NCBI RefSeq assembly: GCF_004331645.1
Contig: NZ_SJSK01000007.1
Coordinates: forward strand, 1-64,000
Length of the DNA: 64,000 nt
Origin: Pedobacter frigiditerrae
Lineage (GTDB): Bacteria > Bacteroidota > Bacteroidia > Sphingobacteriales > Sphingobacteriaceae
Direction: 5' to 3'
Positions 1-7,690 of this stretch are shown here, piece by piece. The notes under the pieces are model-generated. The model searched no databases, was not told the origin of the DNA, and saw only the letters and a list, made by a program, of their open reading frames with translations. The translations under genes were made by a program, and so were the position numbers. Numbering within the stretch: position 1 is the stretch's first letter; every line of letters begins with the position of its first letter.

Positions 1-258
1 CTTGATACGAAATTTTAGTTCCTCGGCAGACGGTTCAGGCGGGGTTGGTTCTTCTGGGTTCAATGGCATGGGATGGTTGAGCAAATTTAGTGAACATGTT
101 CCATACTTTTCATAGTTGCGAAGCCAATATAAAACTCCACTCTTGCTCTTTATGCCATATCGGCGACGAGCTTCCTCTTTGGTGATTGAGCCACTTAGAA
201 CCTGATCTAAGATAGAGCGTTTAAGAGACTCGCTGAAAACATACTTTTCTTTCTTCAT
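1..258 (-). CDS. IS3-type transposase OrfA, N-terminal part (runs off window)
   Basis: An open frame runs from an ATG at 258 to the window edge, giving 86 residues without a stop. The start reads MKKEKYVFSESLKRSILDQV and continues with a helix-turn-helix-like stretch (SITKEEARRRYGI, then SGVLYWLRNYEKYG). That is the usual N-terminus of Bacteroidota IS3-family OrfA proteins, which bind the IS ends as the first part of the transposase. A proline/glutamate-rich linker follows (EEPTPPEPSAEELKFRIK), the expected entry into the OrfA coiled coil. OrfB and the IS ends lie outside the window, so it cannot be said whether the element is intact. Family assignment is by sequence feel, not a search. Confidence 0.7.
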   Translation of the reverse strand, partial: MKKEKYVFSESLKRSILDQVLSGSITKEEARRRYGIKSKSGVLYWLRNYEKYGTCSLNLLNHPMPLNPEEPTPPEPSAEELKFRIK

Positions 259-301
259 TTAGTTTACATTTTGTGTAAACCTATTTTAGGACAAGACAAG
301 T

Positions 302-620
302 CGTTATGCTTCCCGATATAAAATCGGGAGGCATCGTAATGCGACTGCACAGCAATTTATTAACTCTTCGTACTTTCCTATGCATTTAAGGCCAGTCCTC
401 GTACTTCGGATAGAGTTGTGGGGTTTTGAGGGATTGCAGAGTTCCCTAACACGCCACGTCATTGCGATCTCTTCATCGTGCGTCATATCGAACGCAGCGC
501 AGCGAGGAGATATCTGTTCGCTAACAGTATTGGCTTAAACCAACCCCCACAGGCTTGTCCCATTCCCTGCCTACCGCAGGCAGGCGAATTGGAGGAATCT
601 ATGAGTCTAATCAAACAATG
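302..620. repeat. Composite of dispersed palindromic repeats
   Basis: The 465-base gap before the propeller gene is filled largely by short repeat modules that recur in the window. They include a TCCCGAT...ATCGGGA hairpin followed by GGCATCGTAATGCGACTGCACAGC (302-353; near-copy at 61968-62030). A second module reads GGGGTTTTGAGGGATTGCAGAGTTCCCTAACA (related to 10168-10200 and 10320-10345). A third reads TCGAACGCAGCGCAGCGAGGAGATATCTG (488-518; related to 12800-12845, 13050-13115 and 13170-13215). No gene is visible here; the 60-residue frame on the minus strand (304-486) is made of repeat sequence. Confidence 0.7.
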
Positions 621-723
621 AATTTGTAACCATTGTCACTCATTTTCGGCTCGCTAATAATTTCAATAACTCAAGTAAAAAATATATCTTTCAATAATTT
701 ATCATCTCTAATCTTTACACTCA

Positions 724-2166
724 TTGAAAACAATCTTATTAGCTGTTGCCCTAATTATATTTTCTAACACGCTTTATTCACAAAACCTTTATCCCGAAAA
801 GTTCGAAGACTGCAAATTGACTACCTTTTGCCTTGATTGTGGCACTCAGAAAGCGCAACCTCCAAAGTCTATTTTACAAAGCTTGTTTAATGGAATGGGC
901 GAAAAAAATCTAGCTGCACTTAAAGGCACTATTGAGCTACAAATCCTTATTGATCAAAATGGTAAACCTTGTTTGCTAAGTGCCGAAAACAAGACCAATA
1001 TCAGCTCTGCTGACCTTAAACTTAAAGAATCAGTAAATGGGGGTGAAAATTGGGCAGCAGCCACAACGGGTTCGAAAACAGAGAACAGTTCAGTTTGTAT
1101 CATACTTAAATTTGAGAATGGCAAATACGAGGCAAAAAGGAGGGTTTTTGATTTTGCCAATCAGGCTAACATGTCTTCTAAAGGTACTCCAGACCAAAAA
1201 GGAAGCGACAAGGCACAGCTCACAGAAAATTGGCAGCTTTATGACCAAGCTAATTCAGAATTGCCATGGGACATGACTAGGGCAGTAGCAAGCGACCAAA
1301 AGGGCGATGTTTGGATTGGTACAGATAACGGGATCGTAAAAATAACAAATGGAAAATGGGAACATTATAACTCATCTAATACCATTATCGCATCGGCTCC
1401 TAAAAATAAAAATGAAACAAAGTCTGTAAGGGATATGGTGGTTGATCAAAAGGATAACAAATGGTTTGTAATTGGTTATGAGGTGTACAAATATGATAAC
1501 CATGTATGGAGCAAATTTGATTCGCTCAATTCGCCTATCAATTGGGCAAGAACAAGCTATGCAGACCATTTGGGTAATGTATTTTTTACCTCATGGGATG
1601 GGGTTGCTAAATTTGATGGTGAAAAGTGGAGCCAGCTTACCAAAAAGAATGCAAAACTGCCATCGGATAAAACGCTAGGTGTATTTGTCGACAGCAAGGA
1701 GCGAACTTGGATTGGTACATTTGAGGGCAACGTAGTTATTGAAAAAGGAAAAACCACACTCCTTAACGATAAATCTTCGCCACTTTCTAAAGCTTATATG
1801 GCTCAGATGCACGAAGACAAAAAGGGAAACCTCTGGTTCTCGCTTCATAACGAAGAAGGAACTGCGGCAGGGATTTATAAACTATCTCCCGATGGCGTTT
1901 GGGAACGACTACTGAATGATGATCCAAAAATGTTTGTTGCCAATAGCATTAACGAATTCTTTTTAGATGAGCGAAATGGTACGCTGTGGATTAGCCAAAA
2001 CAATGTAGGGATTTTAAAATATACCATTGCCAGCAAGAAACTGGAGATTTATACTAATGAAAACTCAAACGTGCCTAGTGTTCATATCGAAAGGATAACC
2101 AAAGATAAGGATGGCGCTATTTGGGCTGCCACTTATGCAGGGGTAATTAAAACAGTGTTGAAATAA
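724..2166 (+). CDS. Secreted two-component-type beta-propeller repeat protein
   Basis: 480 residues. The TTG at 724 is preferred because it directly opens a signal peptide (MKTILLAVALIIFSNTLYSQ). Residues ~55-105 look like a degenerate TonB C-terminal-type fold (GTIELQILIDQNGKPCLLSA). From ~165 onward the protein is built of Reg_prop-type blades, each with a W-I-G-T or W-x-A core, e.g. VWIGTDNGIVKITNGKWEHY, TWIGTFEGNVVIEKG, LWISQNNVGILKYT and IWAATYAGVIKTVLK. Such propellers usually form the periplasmic sensor part of hybrid two-component systems. Here there is no membrane or kinase part, so it is probably a free secreted or periplasmic protein. Its last ~30 codons and downstream sequence are duplicated at 3963-4192. 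Confidence 0.8.
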   Translation: MKTILLAVALIIFSNTLYSQNLYPEKFEDCKLTTFCLDCGTQKAQPPKSILQSLFNGMGEKNLAALKGTIELQILIDQNGKPCLLSAENKTNISSADLKLKESVNGGENWAAATTGSKTENSSVCIILKFENGKYEAKRRVFDFANQANMSSKGTPDQKGSDKAQLTENWQLYDQANSELPWDMTRAVASDQKGDVWIGTDNGIVKITNGKWEHYNSSNTIIASAPKNKNETKSVRDMVVDQKDNKWFVIGYEVYKYDNHVWSKFDSLNSPINWARTSYADHLGNVFFTSWDGVAKFDGEKWSQLTKKNAKLPSDKTLGVFVDSKERTWIGTFEGNVVIEKGKTTLLNDKSSPLSKAYMAQMHEDKKGNLWFSLHNEEGTAAGIYKLSPDGVWERLLNDDPKMFVANSINEFFLDERNGTLWISQNNVGILKYTIASKKLEIYTNENSNVPSVHIERITKDKDGAIWAATYAGVIKTVLK

Positions 2167-2297
2167 TAATATTTCAGGATGCATATACTTCAGGAATATA
2201 TAATCGCTGGGTGGATAATTTAGGTAATTCTTCTTTGGTAAATAAAACTGTTTGTTATTAAAGCACATTCACACTGTGCTTAAGAATGCGCTAAGTG
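2071..2297. repeat. Direct repeat copy 1 (3' end of propeller gene plus tail)
   Basis: This ~227-base block covers the last ~32 codons of the propeller gene and ~130 bases beyond its stop. It is repeated with high identity at 3963-4192 in the same orientation, so the two copies flank the serine hydrolase gene. Both end in a hairpin (GCACATTC 2263-2270 with GAATGCGC 2284-2291) whose arms differ between copies. Confidence 0.9.
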
Positions 2298-2332
2298 AGG
2301 TTTGAGGGGTTGCACATCACTACCAATATAAC

Positions 2333-3805
2333 CTATTTTATCTTTTCAATCTTCCTGTTGTCATCAGTATCTATAAAGCCATCAACCAGGCCGTTTGGGG
2401 CAGTGCTAAACTTGAAGTGCGCCTCTCTTTCGGCTAGGTAAAATGCTGAATTAGAGGTGAAGTAAAGCCTACTTTTAACCGCTGCATTGAGCCATAATTG
2501 GCCATTTTCTATGGAGATGGCAACAGGTTTTCCTTGCCATTGATAGTTGCCAACATATTTTTGCATCAAGTCTATAGGTAACGAAATGGTCTTGTTGATT
2601 TCTGGCTTGTAAAAACCTTTCCAGTTGTAAACAAGGGCTACGCTGTTAAAGATTTCCTTGGTAAGCCCAGGGTTAGCGCTATTGGTCATTACCACCACGC
2701 CATTACCGTTTTCAAAGCTGCCGATATACTCGGAGATGAAGCCCTTTGTTCCCCCGCTATGGGTGAAATATTTTTCGTTTCCTTTTTGCTTGATGAATAC
2801 ACCCATTGCGCTTTCATTATCAATATAGGGGGTAAGCCTTAGCATGGTCATCTTTTGGGAAAGTACCTTGGCTGATTTTCCCTTTAGCGACAGTTGTGTT
2901 TCGATGATGTATTTAGCTAGGTCGGTTGGGTTGGTCCAGAGTGAGGCAGCGGCCATTTCTGGATAAAAATTGTAGCCACCTTCATTGGCTTTTTTTCCAT
3001 CAGGGTAGTATCCTGATGCCAATAGGTTCTTTTTGCTTGGAGTGGGCTCACTAAAAAAGCTTTCGGTCATTCCAAGAGGTTGCAGTACCTGTTGCAGCAT
3101 GTAGTCTTCGTATTTCTTGCCAGTGATATCGGTAAGCATGAGTTGGGAGATGGTGATTCCGCCACCAGAATATTCAGCGGTTTTTCCAGGCTCGTACATC
3201 GAGCGTACGGCCTCTGAATTTGCAGGTTTTTTACCATCAAGAATCTCATAGATGGTTGGAATAGCTTCGCCTTTCATGTAACCGCCGAAGCCATGGCCCG
3301 AAAGGCCTGCAGTATGGCTCAGTAAGTTTGCCGTAGTTATCTTTTTTCCTTTTGAGAGCGAATCGTAGGGGAATTTCCAGCTGCTTAGGTAATTGTTGAT
3401 GTCCTTATATAAGTCTAATTTACCATCCTGTACCAGTTTCAGCATAGCGACGCCATTTAGCGACTTGCTGATTGAACCGGCCTGGAAAAGCGTTTTTGTG
3501 CTAACAGGCTTTTTCTGCGCAACATCTGCCCAGCCGTAGCCTTTTGCCCAAGCTATCTTATAGTTTTTAATCACTACAATGCTTAGTCCGTTAACCTTGT
3601 ATTTCTCCATTCTCTCCTTTAGGGAATACCTTTGGTGCTCTTGATCGGTTGCCCAGGTAGCAAGGTTCTGTTCAGTCATTTCGATGCTGTCCCTTAGTTG
3701 TTTTTGCCCTTGGCTTTTTGATTGTGCAAATAATGTCGAAGAGCAGATAGAGAACTGAATAAAAAAAAGTGTGCAAAGGATAAGGTGGCTTGGCTTGATG
3801 GTCAT
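2333..3805 (-). CDS. Serine hydrolase, class C beta-lactamase / PBP-like
   Basis: 490 residues with an N-terminal signal peptide (FFIQFSICSSTLFAQS), so periplasmic or surface. The beta-lactamase/esterase fold is supported by the S-x-x-K nucleophile motif SISK (S111-K114), a tyrosine motif YSG at 212-214 where YxN is usual, and HSGG at 349-352 in place of KTG. Residues ~405-490 form a C-terminal beta-rich extension (LMQKYVGNYQWQGKPVAIS), like the lipocalin-like tail common in these Bacteroidota hydrolases. Likely activity is a D-amino-peptidase, esterase or beta-lactamase-like reaction; the substrate cannot be read from sequence. The gene is bracketed by two copies of the 3' end of the neighbouring propeller gene, suggesting it arrived or rearranged by recombination. 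Confidence 0.85.
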   Translation of the reverse strand: MTIKPSHLILCTLFFIQFSICSSTLFAQSKSQGQKQLRDSIEMTEQNLATWATDQEHQRYSLKERMEKYKVNGLSIVVIKNYKIAWAKGYGWADVAQKKPVSTKTLFQAGSISKSLNGVAMLKLVQDGKLDLYKDINNYLSSWKFPYDSLSKGKKITTANLLSHTAGLSGHGFGGYMKGEAIPTIYEILDGKKPANSEAVRSMYEPGKTAEYSGGGITISQLMLTDITGKKYEDYMLQQVLQPLGMTESFFSEPTPSKKNLLASGYYPDGKKANEGGYNFYPEMAAASLWTNPTDLAKYIIETQLSLKGKSAKVLSQKMTMLRLTPYIDNESAMGVFIKQKGNEKYFTHSGGTKGFISEYIGSFENGNGVVVMTNSANPGLTKEIFNSVALVYNWKGFYKPEINKTISLPIDLMQKYVGNYQWQGKPVAISIENGQLWLNAAVKSRLYFTSNSAFYLAEREAHFKFSTAPNGLVDGFIDTDDNRKIEKIK

Positions 3806-3949
3806 ACGTTTTTTGTGCTAGGATATAGGGGCTATATTCCATTAGGTATGTTTGGATGCGCTAAAGTAGTTAATTTTTTCATTTCACTAAATAGATCATA
3901 TTTAGATTTCTATTGATGAAGATCTTTCACATCATAGGATAAGCAATAG

Positions 3950-4057
3950 AAATATTGGTCATGTGCCTTTGTTCATGTTCAATGGATAACCAAAGATAAG
4001 GATGGTGCTATTTGGGCTGCTACTTATGCAGGGGTAATAAAAACAGTGTTGAAATAA
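3950..4057 (+). pseudogene. Remnant 3' end of a propeller gene (duplicate of the 724-2166 terminus)
   Basis: After a stop at 3947-3949 the frame reads ...VHVQWITKDKDGAIWAATY and then AGVIKTVLK, ending at a TAA at 4055-4057. The last 23 residues (ITKDKDGAIW onward) are identical to the C-terminus of the propeller protein ending at 2166. Almost all of the gene upstream of this point is missing, so it is a non-functional fragment. The DNA differences are mostly silent third-position changes (GGC/GGT, GCC/GCT, ATT/ATA). That suggests the duplicate was once a selected paralogous gene rather than a fresh copying error. Confidence 0.8.
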
Positions 4058-4192
4058 ATATATTTCAGGATGAATATTTACTTCAGGAATATATAATCGC
4101 TGGGGGAATAATTTAGGTAATTCTTCTTCGGTAAATAAAACTGTTTGTTATTAAAGCATAAGTCACGCTGCGCTTAAGACTTGTGCTAAGTG
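3963..4192. repeat. Direct repeat copy 2
   Basis: Second copy of the 2071-2297 block. Its terminal hairpin has arms GCATAAGTC (4156-4164) and GACTTGTGC (4178-4186). The sequence differs from copy 1 on both arms yet the pairing is kept. Confidence 0.9.
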
Positions 4193-4206
4193 GATAATTG
4201 CGCTTG

Positions 4207-4656
4207 TTAAATATAAGGTTTAACATTATTCCGTTCAGAATCATCGTTTCCATAATCGCCATTATCTCCATCAACACCACAAACTGCCATTTCCGATACT
4301 TTCCATTTTCTCTTTTGATATAACCTATACCACGCTGTCCTGGTAAGATTATATCGGTGCTCAAGAATATTTCTTGAAATAACATCCTTCGCTTCCTTAT
4401 GACTTATGATATATCCAAATATCTCTAAACAATCCTTGGCATAAAGTTCTTTTTTCTCAATGTGAAAGTGCCAAACGATATCAATGTATTTAGTTGGGAC
4501 TGCTCCAATTTTTGGGTATAACTTCACAAGAAATATGAATTTTTCATAGTCTGCAACATATTTAACCCCAATGTGATTTGACAAGCACAATAGTTTCCGT
4601 AGTTCGTTGAGCCTAGGTACTTTATTAGTGCTCGGTTTCATATCCAGTAATGTCAT
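4207..4656 (-). CDS. GRDP-like protein (glycine-rich domain-containing protein-like)
   Basis: 149 residues. The central region YPKIGAVPTKYIDIVWHFHIE (~48-68), followed by KKELYAKDCLEIFGYIISH, matches the conserved D-x-x-W-H-x-H signature of the GRDP-like family (PF07173). Those proteins are of poorly known function in plants, fungi and some bacteria. The C-terminus is Asp/Asn/Gly-rich (VDGDNGDYGNDDSERNN). Two ATGs are possible (4656 or 4641); either overlaps the end of the upstream gene by 15-32 bases, which implies translational coupling. No signal peptide, so probably cytoplasmic. The family call rests on this one motif. Confidence 0.6.
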   Translation of the reverse strand: MTLLDMKPSTNKVPRLNELRKLLCLSNHIGVKYVADYEKFIFLVKLYPKIGAVPTKYIDIVWHFHIEKKELYAKDCLEIFGYIISHKEAKDVISRNILEHRYNLTRTAWYRLYQKRKWKVSEMAVCGVDGDNGDYGNDDSERNNVKPYI

Positions 4657-5395
4657 AGTTGATCATAGATTTACCATCTTTTTTGAAAAATTTAGAGCCA
4701 AAATAAGGCATCGCTTTTTCCATTTCCTCTCTCAAGGTTTTTCTTGAGTTTTTTATATCTTCAAACGAACCAAAACGTTTCCCCATATATTTTACCATAC
4801 ATACTCCACATTTTACAATATTATTAGAGTTGCGCCAAAGTGCAACGAAATACTTTAAGTCAGCATTATCTGAGTTGTTACCAAGATAGAATTCATAATT
4901 CTTTTTATTCACTGTACTTTTTAAAATGAAACTATAAGTATTATTATCTAGAACAAGTATGCCCTTCGCTTGCTTTGGACGGGACCACATTTCTACTTGT
5001 AGACCATCTATAAGTAATACAAAATGGATGATTTCGTTGAGTTCTTCTGACTTAAAATATCCATAATAAGTTCCGTTCTTAAACTGTTTGGGACTAGTTG
5101 TATCTTTCATGTAAAATCGCGTATCGTGAGAATTAAAATGTACGCGTGAAAAATCTGGCTGTAACAAGTGATAGAAGGAGTTATAAATAAATATTTTTGA
5201 AGATGTTGTGATCTCAAAGCCCATGCGTTTCAATCCTTTGAAAGTCGCTAGTGGGATTTTCCCAATAGCCGCCATTCGTTGTCCATCCATCCCTAACTCT
5301 TCAAAGATTGATATAATATTATCAAAAAGCTCACGTGTGTAAATTATGTGCTCGCCTTCATAATATAAATCAATAATTTCTTTTTTTTTGTTCAT
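4625..5395 (-). CDS. Unknown protein, cytoplasmic, ~256 aa
   Basis: I do not recognise this protein. The start is placed at the ATG at 5395 (MNKKKEIIDLYYEGEHIIYT); a GTG four codons upstream is also open. It has no signal peptide or membrane segment and mixes Lys/Asn-rich helices with beta-rich stretches (TYYGYFKSEELNEIIHFVLL, LVLDNNTYSFILKS). Two cysteines lie in KCGVCMVKYMGKR near residue 205. It overlaps the GRDP-like gene downstream, so the two probably form one operon, read away from the small peptide gene at 5538. Its AT-rich codon use matches the neighbouring accessory genes. Confidence 0.6.
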   Translation of the reverse strand: MNKKKEIIDLYYEGEHIIYTRELFDNIISIFEELGMDGQRMAAIGKIPLATFKGLKRMGFEITTSSKIFIYNSFYHLLQPDFSRVHFNSHDTRFYMKDTTSPKQFKNGTYYGYFKSEELNEIIHFVLLIDGLQVEMWSRPKQAKGILVLDNNTYSFILKSTVNKKNYEFYLGNNSDNADLKYFVALWRNSNNIVKCGVCMVKYMGKRFGSFEDIKNSRKTLREEMEKAMPYFGSKFFKKDGKSMINYDITGYETEH

Positions 5396-5537
5396 AACTC
5401 TAATCACAAAGTATGAAATTAAAGATATTTTGATACTTTTTTTAATTTAATTTTCATTCCTGCTCAATTAAATATCTATCTCAAAACCAAGGGGATAAAA
5501 CTTTAGTAGTTTTATATCGTATTTAATTTTTAAAATA

Positions 5538-5729
5538 ATGGGAAATTTTTTAGAATCATTAGGTGGGATTGTAGCTGGAGCTATTATCGCTACCGGCAGT
5601 GCATTGAGCACGGGTTGTGATGTTGTTACTTCAGCAGCATGTCAGGCTGGTAAAATTGTTTCTGACGTTGCAGAAGGGGTTGCATCAATTGCTGAGGATA
5701 AGTCAAAAAATGATAGACTTGGAAGTTGA
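5538..5729 (+). CDS. Small Gly/Ala-rich peptide (63 aa), unknown, bacteriocin-like composition
   Basis: 63 residues with an ATG start. The N-terminal half is hydrophobic and glycine-rich (SLGGIVAGAIIATGSALSTG), the middle has two cysteines (C27 in STGCD, C35 in SAACQAG), and the C-terminus is charged (EDKSKNDRLGS). That composition resembles class II bacteriocin precursors or small membrane-active toxins, but there is no Gly-Gly leader motif and no transporter gene nearby. A perfect 10-bp hairpin (5741-5765) lies 12 bases after the stop, so it looks like a monocistronic unit. It stands alone between two gene groups facing away from it. Function is not known; the bacteriocin idea is only from composition. 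Confidence 0.55.
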   Translation: MGNFLESLGGIVAGAIIATGSALSTGCDVVTSAACQAGKIVSDVAEGVASIAEDKSKNDRLGS

Positions 5730-5740
5730 TGGATCAAAAT

Positions 5741-5770
5741 AAAGGATGACTTTAGGTCATCCTTTATTTG
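5741..5770. terminator. Rho-independent, possibly bidirectional terminator
   Basis: Perfect stem AAAGGATGAC (5741-5750) / GTCATCCTTT (5756-5765) with a TTTAG loop. T-rich sequence follows on the plus strand (CTTTATTT) and also on the minus strand (CTTTATTTT). It sits 12 bases after the small peptide gene. Confidence 0.75.
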
Positions 5771-5817
5771 AAAAAAAATACTTTCTAATATAAAGTATAG
5801 CCATTGCAGAAATTTAT

Positions 5818-6024
5818 TCATATGCAATTTTTATTCCTAGTAATCTCTAAAGCTTTAAGGTCAGAAAACCCTGGTAAAACTTCAGCTCTTCTTTGAGCTG
5901 CTTCAGCAAGCTCGCGGCTAGCATAAATTCCAATCACTTTGAAATCTTCTTCTCCAGGCAAATCATCATCAGTATGTGTGTGCCATAACAAAAATTTTTG
6001 TAAGCTGATTATATGAAACAGCAA
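5818..6024 (-). CDS. DUF7336-like small protein, possibly eroded
   Basis: 68 residues, with core KFLLWHTHTDDDLPGEEDFK followed by VIGIYASRELAEAAQRRAEV and LPGFSD. This is the pattern of the DUF7336 family (LLWHxH...EDxKxIGxYxSxExAxxA...PGF), which are short proteins of unknown function often found beside accessory genes. There is no ATG in frame; the best start is a TTG at 6024. The C-terminus (KALEITRNKNCI) is shorter than usual, so the gene may be decaying at both ends. It is divergent from the AbiTii gene at 6072, with 47 bases between them. Confidence 0.55.
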   Translation of the reverse strand: MLFHIISLQKFLLWHTHTDDDLPGEEDFKVIGIYASRELAEAAQRRAEVLPGFSDLKALEITRNKNCI

Positions 6025-6071
6025 TAAATTGAAGATAATCTCTGTATCTTAGAAGTTTTACGTTCGATCTA

Positions 6072-6980
6072 ATGAAATTAATCAGTGATATTATAAATGA
6101 TCTTGTTGATGATCAGCTCCCAATCACCGTTGCGTTAAATAAGACTAAGATTTTGGCGACAAGAATTGGTAATCGAAACCTTTTAAATTGGGTGAACTAT
6201 GAACTTAAAGGTTATCCTAACAGAGAATCATTGCCAGAATATAGGATAACAAACGGTACGATAATTGGCGATTTTGTAAACGGGAGGCACCAAGTCACAA
6301 ATTATCCTATTCCTTTGCCTGAATTCGGTGATGGTATGGATGATCAACTTCGGGAATTTCGATTTTTGGAAAGTGCTGCTACCTTGGAATTGTTTTCGAA
6401 AAATGAAAATCCCAGTCTGGTATTTCGGTTTCCAGAGCAATTGAAAAACTCACTTGAAGATATTTTAAGAAATACAAATGGCCCATATTTTCAATTATTA
6501 AACATTGGTGTAACAATTCCCATCCATATTGCCGCCCAGGCTTTGTCTGCGACAAAAGATAAGCTCCTGGAGTTTATGTTGGGAATAGAAAAAGAATTTG
6601 GGGTTGAAACAGAAATATCAGAATTAAAGAGTAACAATGCTAAAATTAATTATATTATGAACAATACTATAACAAATAACGGTGATGGTAACGTGGTTAA
6701 TGCCGGTGCCAATTCATCGATTAGTGCCATTATAAATATCACCAAAGGCAATAAAGAGCAGTTGGTACAAACGCTGAAGGACAGTGGAGTGGAAAATGAC
6801 GACGTAGCAGAATTGCTCACAATAATAGATTCGGAACAACCAGTAAATAATGGTTTTGGAATTAAGGTGAACGAGTGGATGAAAAAAATGCTTTCAAAGT
6901 CGCTAGATGGAACTTGGCAGGTTGGAATTGGAGCAGCTGGTACTTTACTCGCAGAAGCTCTTAAGGCGTATTATGGTTAG
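6072..6980 (+). CDS. AbiTii-domain protein (abortive-infection type), long form
   Basis: 302 residues. The first ~190 match the AbiTii domain (PF18864): IINDLVDDQLPITVALNKTK followed by ILATRIGNRNLLNWVNYELKGYP and LPEYR. The hallmark is the W-[VL]-x-x-E-L-x-G-Y core with the downstream L-P-x-Y-R. A low-complexity, Asn/Gly-rich joint follows (NNTITNNGDGNVVNAG), then a C-terminal module ending GTWQVGIGAAGTLLAEALKAYYG, a tail I associate with bacterial defence proteins. AbiTii domains are linked to phage abortive infection, but the biochemical activity is not established. It converges on a second AbiTii gene, stops 5 bases apart. No nuclease or membrane segment is visible. Confidence 0.8.
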   Translation: MKLISDIINDLVDDQLPITVALNKTKILATRIGNRNLLNWVNYELKGYPNRESLPEYRITNGTIIGDFVNGRHQVTNYPIPLPEFGDGMDDQLREFRFLESAATLELFSKNENPSLVFRFPEQLKNSLEDILRNTNGPYFQLLNIGVTIPIHIAAQALSATKDKLLEFMLGIEKEFGVETEISELKSNNAKINYIMNNTITNNGDGNVVNAGANSSISAIINITKGNKEQLVQTLKDSGVENDDVAELLTIIDSEQPVNNGFGIKVNEWMKKMLSKSLDGTWQVGIGAAGTLLAEALKAYYG

Positions 6981-6985
6981 TCACG

Positions 6986-7690
6986 TCATTGCTTTTTCTG
7001 TAAATTAATTTTTGATTTGTCACCAGTATTACTGACGTTTTGATTGCCATTGTTGACTATTTTGTTTTTAATATAGTTGTTTATGATTTGGTTGTTCAAT
7101 TCTTGTTTGTCTTTAAATGTGGAAATTTCAATACTATAACCGAACTTTTCAGCAATATCTGTAGCAAATGCCAGTAGTCTATACCTTACTGTACTAACGA
7201 TCTGCATTGTTAATGTTGGGTTACCACTTATCATGGCGGCAGTAGGGGTAAGACCTTGATTAGAAATTTTATCTACTGCTTTCTTTACATAAGCTAGCAT
7301 ACCAGGAGGTACTGGCGTGCCTAGCGAGCTAGAATTATCGACAATTTCTTTTGCCGCCATAGCTTCAATAATTCTAATACCTTCTGTCATTTTTACGTAT
7401 TGTAACTGAGTGTCAAACGGTGCTTCCAAATTGGAAATTGGGAGTTCAAATGTTGTACTTTCATAACCCTTTTGTAAAACCACAGTTAATTTTGCTATCG
7501 TCTGTCTATATTTTGGAGGTGTTTCTCCTTTATATCCATTAATCTCGAGCTCCGTAAATCGAAGCAATTTTTCATTTTTTACCAATCTTGAGAAATAATT
7601 CAGCTTTAATAGAGGGATTTCTAGAGAATTATTTCCATTTAGAAGATCTTCGATTACTTGTTGCAAAAGGAATGTGTAATTATCATTCAT
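6986..7690 (-). CDS. AbiTii-domain protein, short form
   Basis: 234 residues. The domain matches the neighbour at 6072-6980 by pattern: VIEDLLNGNNSLEIPLLKLN, then LLRFTELEINGYKGETPPKYR (the E-L/E-I-x-G-Y and P-x-Y-R core). It ends in the same Asn/Gly joint (NNYIKNKIVNNGNQNVSNTG) but stops just after it (DKSKINLQKKQ), so it lacks the C-terminal module of the long form. The two are diverged paralogues rather than a recent duplication. Their convergence suggests they may work as a pair, with one possibly modulating the other. Cytoplasmic, no signal peptide. Confidence 0.75.
   Translation of the reverse strand: MNDNYTFLLQQVIEDLLNGNNSLEIPLLKLNYFSRLVKNEKLLRFTELEINGYKGETPPKYRQTIAKLTVVLQKGYESTTFELPISNLEAPFDTQLQYVKMTEGIRIIEAMAAKEIVDNSSSLGTPVPPGMLAYVKKAVDKISNQGLTPTAAMISGNPTLTMQIVSTVRYRLLAFATDIAEKFGYSIEISTFKDKQELNNQIINNYIKNKIVNNGNQNVSNTGDKSKINLQKKQ

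Noticed and set aside
4113-4385. 90-residue minus-strand frame
   Set aside because: It overlaps the GRDP-like gene in another frame and its N-terminus is only a shifted reading of that gene.
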